From: Didymella arachidicola
Taxonomy: Eukaryota > Ascomycota > Dothideomycetes > Pleosporales > Didymellaceae
Assembly: GCA_016630955.3 (NCBI GenBank)
Contig: CM049988.1
Coordinates: forward strand, 124,001-188,000
DNA: 64,000 nt
Direction of reading: 5' to 3'
Shown here: positions 9,801-18,965 of the stretch, piece by piece
How the letters are laid out: the number at the start of each line of letters is the position of its first letter
Numbering within the stretch: position 1 is the first letter of the stretch
The notes under the pieces: generated by a model
Database searches by the model: none
The model's input: the letters and a program-made list of their open reading frames with translations, nothing else
What the model was told of the DNA's origin: nothing
Made by a program: the position numbers and the translations under genes

Positions 9801-10244
9801 CGGCGACCAACGAAAAAACTGGACAAAGTCAAGGTCGGACCATTTTTCATTTCCCAACAAATCAGCTCAGTCAACTACCGACTTGCGCTGCCTAAGGACG
9901 CAAAGATCCATCCAGTGTTCCACATCTCGCTGTTGGAACCAGCCGACCCCAGAACGCCAATCCAGAAAGACTTTCACTACCAGGCAGACGGCCAGGACGA
10001 GTGGGAAGTCGAGAAAGTAATCAAACATCGAAAAACCAAAGAAAACAACGAATACCTAGTCAAGTGGTTAGGATACCCGGACTCGGAAAACACGTGGGAA
10101 CCAGAAGCAAACCTCACGAACTGCCGCCAGTTGCTGACGCAGTATCGAAATTCTGTGGCCAGTACGGCACAGGATCCACAGGGTTTCCAGCAAGAAAGTC
10201 AACAAAGAGTTGGTCAGACGAGAGACCAAAGGAAGAATCGTTAG
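6744..10244 (+). CDS. pol: Pol polyprotein (PR-RT-RH-IN-chromodomain), retrotransposon 1
   Basis: Made as a Gag-Pol fusion by -1 frameshifting; numbering here starts at the shift codon. Aspartic protease DSG at 53-55; reverse transcriptase with YLDD at 402-405; RNase H with TDAS (D551) and the DAL SRR end; integrase zinc region with His near 729-731 and C761/C764; catalytic D794, D860, E896 (DD35E); C-terminal chromodomain about 1086-1137 (EWEVEKV...YLVKWLGYP...NTWEP), which in chromoviruses directs insertion to modified chromatin. About 30 residues follow the chromodomain, a tail absent from types B and C. The 3' 131 bp overlap the antisense gene. All catalytic residues are present; likely active. 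Confidence 0.95.
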   Translation, partial: RHMANRRQGRPGRELSLNTVQGYRNRRQDSNEAQSLIKFPVVLEGTRMTALLDSGAQSNYVSQSAIAQAGLQKRRKEEPYPLRVANGEPMPGESTVTHEVVQRRLKVFNHEELIDLDVLGTAAHDIILGLPWLREHNPWIDWKNQRITLKCHGSGTPGQRPTQLTTQLVDEKEINNISSNKTRQDRAVDRADTDQPPDHKATVKENSTTPDIPDEYREFIDLFRDEKTAKALPQHQEWDHEIKLEEGKKPPFGPIYQMSEKELEELRNYLKENLDKGFIRESESPAGFPVLFVPKKDGKLRPCIDYRKLNDITIKNRYPLPNISELQDRLAGAQYFTALDLRGAYNLIRMKEGEEWKTAFRTRYGHYEYLVMPFGLTNAPATCQALINNVLRAHLDITVVAYLDDILVYSKTLEEHVEHVRQVLACLGAAHLRLKPEKCEWHKEEVEFLGFVVGRYGVKMSQAKIQVVKDWPTPKTVKNIQEFLGFVNFNRRFIKDYSTKALPLTKLTRKDTPFKWGEDQDKAFETLKQACVDPPTLVTFRSGEPLRMETDASDLALGACITQERDGQWHPIAYYSRKFSGPEERYDVHDKELLAIVSALEHWRVYAESCSELTIYTDHRNLVHFTTTKVLNRRQVRWSETLGQYKFKILYTPGKDNGRADALSRRHDLAGSKTINESAILGINSDGSLGPSQQLNNMMIVRQEHHVPSQVPEELEEEVISSHHDDPLHGHPGITRTMELIKRHYEFPNMRDKVAKFIKNCVSCQQNKHSTHAKYGEAQAMEPPTAPWTNITMDFVTQLPVSKDPVTGYTYDSIFVVVDRFTKAAEFVPFRHSYTAEQLARVYLDRIVRHHGISESIISDRDKLFTSNYWTTLLAAIGTKKKLSTAYHPQTDGQTERVNQTMETYLRIYCNQQQDNWVSLLPMAQIAYNNKLSEATGVTPFFANHGRHPNLFTRSLDSNIQTESAINSVEALKEVHRKSLDNIAKAQSRSISYVNKKRKTAPLLKEGDKVYLLTKNLRTRRPTKKLDKVKVGPFFISQQISSVNYRLALPKDAKIHPVFHISLLEPADPRTPIQKDFHYQADGQDEWEVEKVIKHRKTKENNEYLVKWLGYPDSENTWEPEANLTNCRQLLTQYRNSVASTAQDPQGFQQESQQRVGQTRDQRKNR

Positions 10245-10710
10245 CCTGTAACCAGCCAGGATCAGCCCAAGGGACGGAGACAAGGGGGCCGGTAGCGGTA
10301 CTCGAACTTTCCGCCTCTTGCGCCTGATCTTGCGCCTTCAACATCGCCAGGTCACGACGTGCAAATTGACGCTCACGACTCTCGAGCTCCAACAACTCAC
10401 GCTTCGCGCGAGCCGTCGCCTCTTCGAAACGAGCAAGCTCGAGTCGCTTCTCTTCCTTCTCCTTCTCAACTTTCTCCCATTCTTCTTCAGGAACAAACAG
10501 ACTACACTCTGCTTTCACAGAGATGCAGCCAGCACATCGACCAGTAGCGGTATCGACAAAGCACCGAAAATTCTTTTGTTCACATCTTTCACAACGAAAC
10601 GCCATTTCCAACGAACGATCCTGGATACGACGCGCGCGGGCACGACGCTGCTCGGTGGACGACTGAGAACGCGGGGCTCGGAGCTTTCGTGTTCCGGATT
10701 CCTTCGGCAT
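10114..10710 (-). CDS. antisense Zn2Cys6-like coiled-coil protein, type A
   Basis: 198 aa read opposite to gag-pol, starting 130 bp inside the 3' LTR and overlapping the end of pol tail to tail. C40, C43, C50, C59, C62, C69 give C-X2-C-X6-C-X8-C-X2-C-X6-C, which fits the fungal Zn2Cys6 binuclear cluster, preceded by a basic Arg-rich stretch (residues 18-33). Residues about 74-125 are Glu/Lys/Arg-rich and heptad-like, suggesting a dimerising coiled coil; the C-terminal 60 residues are acidic with Trp/Phe/Leu, like an activation or interaction region. It lacks the usual Lys-rich loop of classic regulators. I infer a small nuclear DNA-binding regulator; no function is proven. A TATA-like CTTATAAG lies upstream, toward the LTR. 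Confidence 0.6.
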   Translation of the reverse strand: MPKESGTRKLRAPRSQSSTEQRRARARRIQDRSLEMAFRCERCEQKNFRCFVDTATGRCAGCISVKAECSLFVPEEEWEKVEKEKEEKRLELARFEEATARAKRELLELESRERQFARRDLAMLKAQDQAQEAESSSTATGPLVSVPWADPGWLQANDSSFGLSSDQLFVDFLAGNPVDPVPYWPQNFDTASATGGSS

Positions 10711-10824
10711 GGTTAGGGAGGCTATGGAACTTCATAAGAAGCGACCTACGAACAGTACTTATAAGAGAGAGACCTACCCTGCGACCCACGGCACGGATAA
10801 ACAATATATCGAGGACGATATGCT

Positions 10825-10840
10825 GGAAGGGGGGAGGTAG
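10825..10840 (+). promoter_or_regulatory. polypurine tract, retrotransposon 1
   Basis: Purine-rich GGAAGGGGGGAGGTAG (one T) immediately before the 3' LTR, the place where plus-strand DNA synthesis is primed in LTR retrotransposons. Confidence 0.8.
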
Positions 10841-11309
10841 TGTTACGATCTCTGAAGGAAACAAGGTACTGATGGGAAGCGGGGCAAGCGCTTGGATGAC
10901 AGCGTGTCACGTGTCACGTGACATGCGTCGACATCCCGCCAAGAAGCGTCATCCCAAGAATCACAGGATGCCACCACATCCCGGGAAGACAATGCATCCC
11001 GAGTTACAAGGGAACAAGGCGCATTAAGGGATACTCTAGCTTTCCTACTAAGTATATATTCTAGTAGGAACACAACTCTTACAGTGTGTGTTCAACCTAA
11101 GTTATCAAGTTTGTCTTTGGATCTCAAACCCAACCTTCGAGCTAGACAGTCTACTCTGTACTACTCATCGTTACCTTGCTTTCAAGACTGACAGATCGTA
11201 TCTGTACACCTTATTGCAACCAACCCCTTCGGCTTCCTGTCACCGTACTCATCCCTGAGAACCAATAGAATTAGTGCTTACGAGCTTTGCTTAAAGTACG
11301 ACTTCAACA
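10841..11309 (+). repeat. 3' LTR of retrotransposon 1
   Basis: 469 bp, apparently identical to the 5' LTR, followed by the AGTAC duplication at 11310-11314. Its U3 lies next to the start of the antisense gene and could serve as that gene's promoter. Confidence 0.95.
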
Positions 11310-12681
11310 AGTACTCTATAGGCCTATATAATAAACTTTCTTATATAAAGTTACTTATATTTTATAGTAGTATAGCTACTTCTTATAGTAATAGTAGTAT
11401 ATAGTAAAGAAGGTATTATAGGCTTAGGATAACTATAAGTACCTACTATATAATATATAGGCTTTATTTTAGCTATAGTTACTTTTAAAGTTATATAATT
11501 ACCTCTTTAGAATAGTTTAATAGCTTTTTTAGCATTATAAGCTACCTTTTAATATACTCTTTTAGCCTTATATTCCTCTATAGCTACTTACTCCTCTACC
11601 TTAGCCTAGTCTCTTACTACCTTCTCCCTTACCTACTATTAATACTTTTTTTTAGTAATCTTTTTATTATAGAGCTTATTAGTAGTAGCTAACTTCTTTA
11701 TTTCCCCCTTCTTTAGCTCCTCCTTATACCTCTCTTGTTCTTAAATAGCTATATAAGCTTACACCTTCTAGAAGGTATAAGAAGACTATATTATTATACC
11801 TTTATAGTACTTATAGTGCTATTATAGGTCTAATTACCTATTAGGTTACTTCTAACCCTTCTACCTTTAGTATAGCTTCTACTATAGGCTATTAATTTTA
11901 GCTTAAAGTAACTTAACTTAGGATAATAGATAGTAGATAGTTTAACCTAGCTTCTATATACCTATACTATAGTAATCCTTTACCTCTACTTAGAGTATAG
12001 TATAAGCTTTAAGCTAATTCTCTATAGAATAAGCTATAGAGCTAGAAAAGACTAATCCTAAGTTATTAGAAGTTATATAGTAGAATCTATTAAGGATAAT
12101 ATTAGAGTTAACTAGAGATATACTAGTAGCTATAAAGGCCTTTAGTATAAGATCTTTACTAAATATAGCAACCTAAGTAGGCTAGAATAGAGTAAAAAAG
12201 TTACCTTTTAATAGTAAAGAGAGAGCTTAGAATACCTAGAGGTAGTTATTAAGTTTATAGGAGTAGTTAGAAGTAAGAGGTTTAAAGTAAACTATATCTA
12301 ATAGCTATAGCACCTAGGTACTATAAGAGGGTAATACTACTAGTATAATCTGTTTCTAGTAATAGTATTTAATAAACTTCTATATTAGATAACTACTATA
12401 GCTATCTATAATTAAAAGGTAGTACTTTCTTTATAACTTAGGCTTAGTATAATAGTTTAATACCTACTTAAGCTAGGCTAATCCTATATTATTATAAAGT
12501 AAGTAAAGTAAGTAAAGTAATATACTAGAGAACTATTTATATATAAAAAAACCTTAGTTCCTATTATAGTAGTTACTATATACTATTAGGCTAAAAGGTA
12601 ATAACCTAATTACTATAGTATCTATATACTTTTTTACTATAAAAACTAAAGTTATTACTATATTATATTTATATTAGATTA
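11310..12681. other. AT-rich RIP-decayed DNA, no intact gene
   Basis: Very AT-rich with abundant TA and stops in all frames. Short stretches (around 12380-12500) resemble P3 transposase read on the minus strand, so this is probably old transposon DNA into which retrotransposon 1 and P1 inserted. Nothing functional seen. Confidence 0.6.
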
Positions 12682-12762
12682 ACGCCAACTACCACCGGAT
12701 GGCGCACCCCACCGGAATGGCGCACCTTGCCAAGACCACACCTCTTTTGACCACCACCAACG

Positions 12763-14866
12763 ATGTCGCAACAAATTGATCTTGAATTACTTTCTCGTGA
12801 AGATAGAATTAAGCTTGCTATTAGAGCTATTAATTCTAATGCGAACCTAAGCCAGCGACGCGCTGCTGCTGTCTACAACGTGCCTGAAAGTACTCTTCGA
12901 AGGCAACGCGCCAAACCAGTGTTGAAGTCGTACTTTAAGCAAAGCTCGTAAGCACTAATTCTATTGGTTCTCAGGGATGAGTACGGTGACAGGAAGCCGA
13001 GGGGGTTGGTTGCAATAAGGTGTACAGATACGATCTGTCAGTCTTGAGAGCAGGGTAACGATGAGTAGTACAGAGTAGACTGTCTAGCTCGAAGGTTGGG
13101 TTTGAGATCCAAAGACAAACTTTAACTTAGGATTGAACACACACTGTAAGAGTTGTGTTCCTACGTACTATTATACTATTAAGATCTGGCTGCTACCATC
13201 GCGTAGTAGCTTAACCATCTGTAACTCTGCAGGTGGTGTAGCCACCTTGTGGTGGTCTGCCACCTTGCATATCTTAAGGTGGTTGCTCTTGGCGAGGTGG
13301 TTAGTCACGTGACACGTGACACGCTGTCATCCTAAGCGATACCCCGCTTCCTATCAGTACCTGTTCTTTCGGAGATCGTAACAACCAGCTTCTCAACGCG
13401 TTATCTACCCCAATTGCTCTCGGCTTACAAAGCAAGAAGAGGAGGTGCTTGTTCAACATATAAGAAAGCTTGACGCGCGAGGATTTGCTCCTACGCTTAC
13501 TTATGTGCGAGAGATGGCTGATCAACTGTTGGCTGCTCGCGATGGGGGCAAGGTTGGAGAAAACTGGACCTACAGGTTTATCCAGCGGAAACCTGAGGTT
13601 AGGTCTCAGGTTTCTAGACTGAGAGATTACCGGAGAGTTCTGTGCAGCGATACAGCAATTATCAGTCCCTGGTTCGACCTTATACGCAACGTTAAAGCCA
13701 AGTACAGCATCCTGGACCAAGATACCTACAACTTTGACGAGACTGGCTTCCAGATAGGTGTTGGAGGGTCAGTTAAGGTAGTGACTGCGTCTGAGAGACG
13801 TCGTGCACCACTCAGCCTTCAGCCTGGCGATCGTGAGTGGATAACTTTGATTGCTTGTATCAACGCGATGGGCTGGTCTGTCCCACCCTTCTTCATCCTC
13901 AAAGCAAAGCACCACGACAAGGCCTGGTACGTTAACAACCCAAAAGATTAGAGGATTGGGGTTAGCAAGAATGGCTGGACTACTAATGAGCTTGGCCTTG
14001 CCTGGCTAAAGCACTTTATCCAGCACACAGAGGCTGCTACTGTAGGTAGCCATCGGCTGCTGATTATCGATGGCCACGAGAGTCACAAGTCGCTCGAATT
14101 CCAGAATCTCTGCGAGGAAAGCAAGATTATTGCCCTCTGTATGCCTCCGCACGCCTCTCACATCCTGCAGCCACTTGACGTTGGGTGCTTTGCCCCGCTG
14201 AAGCAGGCGTACAAGAAGGAGATCAAAAGCTTGGCAGACAGTTACATTACCCACGTGGACAAAAAGGCCTTCTTAGCAACGTTTCAACCAGTATACAACA
14301 AGGCAATCTCAAAGAGCAACATCTTATCAAGCTTTAGAGCAACTGGCTTGGTCCCACTTGACCCAGAGGCGGTGCTGTCAAGGCTTGAAGTTAAGCCTCG
14401 TACGCCAACACCGCCTCTGCCTGGGCCTACCAACTGGCAACCTAAAACACCAACCAACGCGATTGAAATTGATAGCCAAACAACTCTTATTATTAAGAGG
14501 ATAAGAGAACATAGGAGTTCCTCTCCTGACTCAATTATTGAGATGGTCCTACAGGTTAAAAGGGGGTCTGCAAAGAGGGACTATTCGCACACGCTACTTG
14601 AGGCAAGGATAGCCCAGCTTGAACAGGCAAACAAGGCTGCTTCTGAGCGTAAGAGGCGTAAAAAGAAGCGGATTCAGGAAGGCGGGACTCTCTCGCAGGC
14701 AGAGGCAGAGGAAATACTAAAGGAGAAAGACGCTAAGGCTGAGACTAAGGGAGAAGGTGCGCAGGTAGGTAGCAGTAGTAAAGTTAAACGGTGCTGTACA
14801 ACATGCGGCAGGATAGGGCATAATAAGCGCACTTGCCAGCAAGATGTAATAGAGATAGAGGATTAA
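12763..14866 (+). pseudogene. P1 DDE transposase, broken by LTR insertion and a stop
   Basis: Starts at ATG 12763 with a psq-type HTH (residues about 1-52), is interrupted by the LTR at 12920-13383, and resumes in frame after the ACCAG duplication with a CENP-B/Tc5-type HTH (VGENWTYRFIQRKPEV). First Asp in YNFDETGF, second in IIDGHES, third in LQPLDVGCF; C-terminal CCHC knuckle (CTTCGRIGHNKRTC). A TAG at 13949-13951 replaces a Trp seen in P2. The stop is shared with the copy at 55559, so it is old or arose twice by RIP. The three catalytic Asp are intact, so only the LTR and the stop disable it. Confidence 0.88.
12920..13383 (-). mobile_element. solo LTR, type A2, inside P1
   Basis: 464 bp, reverse orientation, with target duplication ACCAG on both sides (12915-12919, 13384-13388). 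It is the product of LTR-LTR recombination that removed the internal region. Its exact inverted twin is 1806-2269, which lacks the matching right duplication; therefore this copy is the original insertion site. Confidence 0.95.
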
Positions 14867-15188
14867 TTTAAGCTATTGTACGTTTAAATTTCTTGTTGTG
14901 GTGCTAAAATATTGAGGTGTAAAGATAAATTTGCTACAGGGTGCGCCATTCCGGTGGGGTGCGCCATCCGGTGGTGGTTGGCGTTAGTTATTAATTATAT
15001 TCTTTACCTTATATAGTAAGAAGCACCCTTTTACTTATTAAATATAGCTAATATAGCTAATATACTATAAGAAGAGTATAGAATAGCCTTTATTAGGTAG
15101 AACTAGTCTAATAACTTTATTAAGTATTAACTAAGGCTTAGAGTAAAGTTTTATTATAAGTATAACTATAAGAAAGCCTTCTATAAAG
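12920..15188. repeat. right arm of the large inverted duplication
   Basis: Reverse complement of 1-2269, base for base in all parts compared. Separated from the left arm by 10,650 bp that includes retrotransposon 1. Confidence 0.9.
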
Positions 15189-15245
15189 ATTCTAAGTTAA
15201 TATAAAGCTAGTTTAACCTTATAGCTAATATTAAAGCTAAGTAGA

Positions 15246-15721
15246 TGTTGAAATCGTACTTTAAGCAAAGCTCGTAAGCACTAATTCTATTGGTTCTCGG
15301 GGATGAGTACGGTGACAGGAAGCCGAAAGGGTTGGTTGCAATAAGGTGTACAGATACGATCTGTCAGTCTTGAGAGCAGGGTAACGATGAGTAGTACAGA
15401 GTAGACTGTCTAGCTCGAAGGTTGGTTTTGAGATCCAAAGACAAACTTGATAACTTAGGTTGAACACGAACCATAAGGGTTGTGTTCCTACATACTATAT
15501 ACTTAAGGAGTGTAAGGGTGTTATGCGCGATGCTCTGTCGCTCTGTGTGTTCTCTCGAGATCAGGAGAGCAAGGAGAGCAACGCTGCTTTCTTGTTCTCA
15601 TGCCAAGGAGAGGTCGGAGAGAGCACCTCTTGTTGTGCTCTCTCGTGTTTACTCGCTTGGTGAGAGCGACCCCGGTTGCCCCGCGAGTTAAAGTGGGGCT
15701 AGGCTGCAACGGACCGTAACA
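15246..15721 (-). mobile_element. solo LTR, type D
   Basis: 476 bp in reverse orientation (TGTTGAAATCG ... CCGTAACA) with target duplication GTAGA at 15241-15245 and 15722-15726. R-U5 matches all other LTRs but the U3 is unique in the window, with GAGAGC/GCTCTC repeats. No internal region of this type is present here. Confidence 0.93.
15565..15667. promoter_or_regulatory. U3 motif array, type D (GAGAGC/GCTCTC)
   Basis: GAGAGC at 15565, 15574, 15619 and 15662 and GCTCTC at 15637, with GCCAAG at 15602. No CACGTG. Position in the LTR equals that of the other arrays. Regulatory role inferred. Confidence 0.45.
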
Positions 15722-16470
15722 GTAGAGTATTATAAGTAAAGATATATATAACTTTAATAAGACTAGCTTTATAATAGGTTAGATTACCTCTAGAGTAGTA
15801 GTTATAGATATAAAGAACCTAAGATAAGTAAAGTAGGTCTAGCTAGGTAGTAAAGAGTAGACTATATTAATTTTAGGTATAAATACTATAGGCTAGGCTA
15901 TTCTACCCTTTATTATTCTTAAAGGTAAAGATTACTAGACTAGATAGACTAAGAATAAAGACCTACTCTAGGACTAGGTAACTAGAGTCTTTAAGAATAA
16001 CTAAACTAATAATAGGATTTGTTTTAACTAGTTAAAGTACTTTAATAGGTATACTAAGAAGTATACCTATAGAACCTACTATTTACTACTTATAAATAGC
16101 TATAAGAGCTACTAGGTAGTAGTATTTGCCTAATACTATAGAGAGAATAATATTATAACTCTTAAAATACCTATATACTTATTATACTAAAAAATATAAT
16201 CTTTATATCTTAATAACTTTCTTACTTCTTAATAATAAACTCTTAAAAACTTATAGCTAGTCTATATCTTATAGATCTTAAGGTATTTAAAAGAGATAAG
16301 TACTAGTAGCTCTAATATAATTTATAAGTATACTCTCTAGCTAAGTATACGCTCTATAAATACTATTAATATAATAGTGTAGTAATAATATATAATATCT
16401 TAATAATACTAACTTAAGAAAACCTACTTAGAAGCTAATATATAGCTTACTATCTCTAACTATTAAACTT

Positions 16471-17585
16471 AGTAAAAAAGCAGACGGCAAGCCTGCATTA
16501 GGAAATGGAGGCACCCTCTTTGGGTAATCCGGGCCTCGCGTACGGCTTTCGCGCTACGCCCGAACAGGGAATCAACCTCCAATGTCTGTCATAAAAGACC
16601 TCCCTCCATTGTCTTTTTCCATCCCTTTCTTCTATCCATTACTCTCTACTCTTATCTCTTTTACACGCAACCCCTCGTCCGCACCCAGTCGCCGGCCCCT
16701 GCCCATCCTGCCCAACCATCCTTCATGTGGCACTTTTCTTAAACTTAGCTGCTTGCTTAGAAGAATCAGACCGCCTTGCTACGGTGCCCAGTTTTCTCTC
16801 CTTCGGCCTTCTTTGTCGGATTCCTTCGGTCCTGGTAGAGGCTGGCCACTCCAGCCTTCGCACACGCTAGGACCGACAGTTTACGCATCTCTGAACTTCT
16901 ACCTGCAACGCAACGATGACGATTACACGAGCATGATGCCTCTCTTATTGTCTCTTCCTAAGTTCTATCCCCAATTTCCGTGCTAGCTACACCCGAAACA
17001 CATCTGCGGTCCAAGGAGGGATGCTCGCCCATCGCACGGTCTAGCCACTCCGCCTCCTGCACCTTGCTCCTTTAGTGGAACACGGCCTCGAATCTGCTCT
17101 CTTAGCATGCGTCATATCAGGACGGTTTCTCTCTCTTAGACGCAGCCGTTCACTCGCATGAGGCGCTAGTCTCGCGTTCGGGGTCTTCCAATACTTCGCC
17201 ATGCATAGCGTGTCTGCAGTGCCTGTAGTGTTGCAGTGCAACGAGCAAGGGGCAAAGGTCAAGAGGCAGCCAGATAGCAACTAGGCGTTTTCACGTGCCT
17301 TTGCCGCCTTTAGCCGCTTATCAGATCAAGATTTTGATGTTCTTGCCACTACTTCACTCTTGGCAGACCTCGCTACTCCTCTCGCTCTGCGACCATCAAC
17401 ACCATAGAGAGATAGATGGCAGATTCACGCGATTTAGCTAAAGCTTGTATATACATTGTTGATGAACCTCGCTCAGGTGCTGAGCATGACATGTGCTCGC
17501 AGTAGTGGTTAGCATGGTTGTCTTCTCCGGCCTGACACAATCCTAATTAGCGCTTCCCAAAAGAGAAACCTTTCCTGTCACCGCC
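16471..17585. other. balanced-composition DNA, no recognisable gene
   Basis: Base composition changes sharply at about 16480 from AT-rich to balanced, marking the start of a non-RIP island that runs to about 24540. ORFs here (for example 16582-16986) show no domain, signal peptide or convincing coding bias. I cannot assign this stretch. Confidence 0.4.
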
Positions 17586-18176
17586 ATGGACTCCAATCGC
17601 CACAAAGCTGATTTCTATGATAAATACAGCTGAGAAGGCAGAGAAGAGCAGAAAAGCAGACACAGCGAAGCTGATGGAGTCTAGTCGCTTAGTCAAGCAG
17701 CAGCTTGAGGCGGATAGGAAGGTGGCACGAGAGAAGGAGAAAAAGGAGAGGAAGGAAAGAAGAGGTGCAGAGTGCCAGGCCATCAACAAACGCAAGGCTG
17801 AACGAGAGCGTCAAAAGCAGCTCCAAGACCAAGAAAAAGCTACAGATTTATCCCAAAGAGGCAAGCGTACTGCCCTCTCACCCCAGACGAAGAACAGGCC
17901 GTTGTCAAGTTTCTGCTAATAAAGTCTGAGCTCGAACATCCTGTGCGGATCAAATTCTTACCCTTCATAGCCTTCAGCATCGCCCATCAGCGGCCCTCGT
18001 TTGACAAGGCTAACAAGCCGCCAGGCCAGAGGTGGGCACGATGCTTCGCGAAGCGGCACCCAAAGATCAAGGCAAGGACCGTCAAACCGATCGACTGGAA
18101 CCGCCACGAGATTGCAGACAGACTATCAAGAATTCCGAGGATCATGCAGGGGAGAAAGAATGAAGGATTGAACTGA
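17586..18176 (+). pseudogene. pogo-type transposase N-terminal fragment
   Basis: An ATG at 17586 is followed within 16 codons by a stop; a second frame from 17617 encodes about 90 Lys/Glu/Arg-rich coiled-coil residues with LSQRGKR, a phrase common in fungal pogo transposases. A shifted frame (from about 17867) then reads LTPDEEQAVVKFLLIKSE and continues to 18176 with PPGQRWARCFAKRHPKIKAR, the CENP-B/Tc5-type HTH that precedes the DDE domain. No DDE domain follows. At least two frame disruptions; a dead fragment, possibly rearranged. Confidence 0.55.
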
Positions 18177-18562
18177 TCATTCTACGTGTTCTGGAGGGGA
18201 GCTATACTCAAGGGAATAACTGTGTTAATGTTGCACGACTGTTGACATTCTGTTCTGCGACATGGCAACCGACTCGCAGGTAGGCGCCTATGGCGTCGAC
18301 AATAAGCGGACATCCCAACCGTGACAGTACTTCCTAGGGTTCTGCATAAAACCGTTTCATTAAACCTCGACTTTATTGTCTGGGCGTCCTTCCGTTGTGA
18401 TCGTGTCAATAGTGGAGAACATTAGGGAGAATCATGATGTTGTCATTCGTTTTGTCTCGCCTCCAGTGTTTATGTACAAAACGAACCCAAGTTCTTGTGG
18501 GCGCTAAGGCCTGATTGGGGCAAGCGCCGAAACAAGAGAGGCTGTCTGACAGATCGATTCGA
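18177..18562. other. intergenic, nothing recognised
   Basis: Balanced composition between the transposase fragment and the secreted-protein gene. It would be the 3' flank of that gene; no motif stands out. Confidence 0.4.
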
Positions 18563-18874
18563 TCATTTCGTACAACAGGTATACTAAGACAATTAATGTG
18601 ATTTCTATTATCTAGACCAAGAAATACATACCTCAGTTATGCAAGTAACATCTGAACCATTTTCAGGATCGATGGTGGTTACATCGGTAATACCACCGTA
18701 AGTTTGGCCAGGACTGCAACTAGGTAGGTAGGTATTGCAAGTTGAATAATATTCTGCAGGAATAAGAACGGTATGTGAGAGCTCTCGGCACGAACTACGG
18801 CTCTCAAGAGGTATGGCAGCCGCTCGGAATAAGAAAGAGTTAAAAGTGATAAAAAGTGGTAAAGCTGTCTTCAT
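18563..18874 (-). CDS. candidate small secreted cysteine-rich protein (two exons)
   Basis: Exon 1 is 18632-18874, exon 2 is 18563-18583; the 48-bp intron 18584-18631 has GTATGT and TTAG ends and phase 0, but no perfect CTRAY branch site. The spliced product is 87 aa. Residues 1-20 look like a signal peptide (MKTA, hydrophobic PLFITFNSFLF, then RAAA before the likely cut). The mature part has six cysteines at 29, 46, 53, 78, 84 and 85, an even number expected for disulfides; without splicing the count is five. A TATATAAT box lies 84 bp upstream of the ATG. Size, secretion and Cys content are like fungal effector candidates, but I recognise no family. Reading through the intron would give 88 aa ending CISWSR. 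Confidence 0.55.
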
Positions 18875-18957
18875 TGCAAATATGACGATTTAAAATTTCG
18901 GAAGTGGTGTCGTGGATGATGGGTTTAAAATTCTATAAGATTGGGGTGTTGCTAATC

Positions 18958-18965
18958 ATTATATA
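18958..18965 (-). promoter_or_regulatory. TATA box of the secreted-protein gene
   Basis: TATATAAT on the minus strand, 84 bp before the ATG at 18874, in an otherwise ordinary AT-moderate upstream region. Confidence 0.45.

Larger units (their letters stand above)
4135..11309 (+). mobile_element. intact Ty3/gypsy chromovirus retrotransposon 1, type A
   Basis: 7175 bp bounded by 469-bp LTRs (4135-4603, 10841-11309) that look identical, with the 5-bp target duplication AGTAC at 4130-4134 and 11310-11314. Order: LTR, putative self-priming site, gag, pol in -1 frame, antisense Zn2Cys6-like gene, polypurine tract, LTR. All reading frames are open. Identical LTRs indicate a very recent insertion, into RIP-decayed DNA that shows the age contrast. 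Family placement rests on the order protease, RT, RNase H, integrase, chromodomain. Confidence 0.95.
12682..14984 (+). mobile_element. pogo/Fot1-like transposon P1, copy b, split by a solo LTR
   Basis: Complete element: ACGCC...GGCGT termini with about 45-bp inverted repeats, flanked by TA at 12680-12681 and 14985-14986. Removing the 464-bp LTR and one 5-bp target duplication leaves 1834 bp, exactly the length of the RIP-mutated copy at 55559-57392. Inverted repeats contain two CACCGG...GCGCACC-type subterminal repeats. Inserted in P3-like decayed DNA. Confidence 0.9.
14987..16470 (+). mobile_element. RIP-decayed pogo-like (P3-like) relic split by a solo LTR
   Basis: AT-rich sequence that parallels the P3 copies in reverse: 14987-15245 matches the HTH-coding part seen at 40700-40930, and 15727-16250 resembles the catalytic part (first Asp region near 15760, second near 16090 in TTAATAGC-type decayed form). 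Stops throughout. P1 inserted at its left and an LTR at 15246. Confidence 0.55.

Noticed and set aside
15460..15709. Short overlapping ORFs in the type D LTR
   Set aside because: They lie inside U3/R and reflect the GAGAGC repeats; no domain.
16582..16986. 134-codon plus-strand ORF
   Set aside because: Low-complexity Ser/Pro/Leu composition, no domain, no signal peptide or introns; not listed as a gene.
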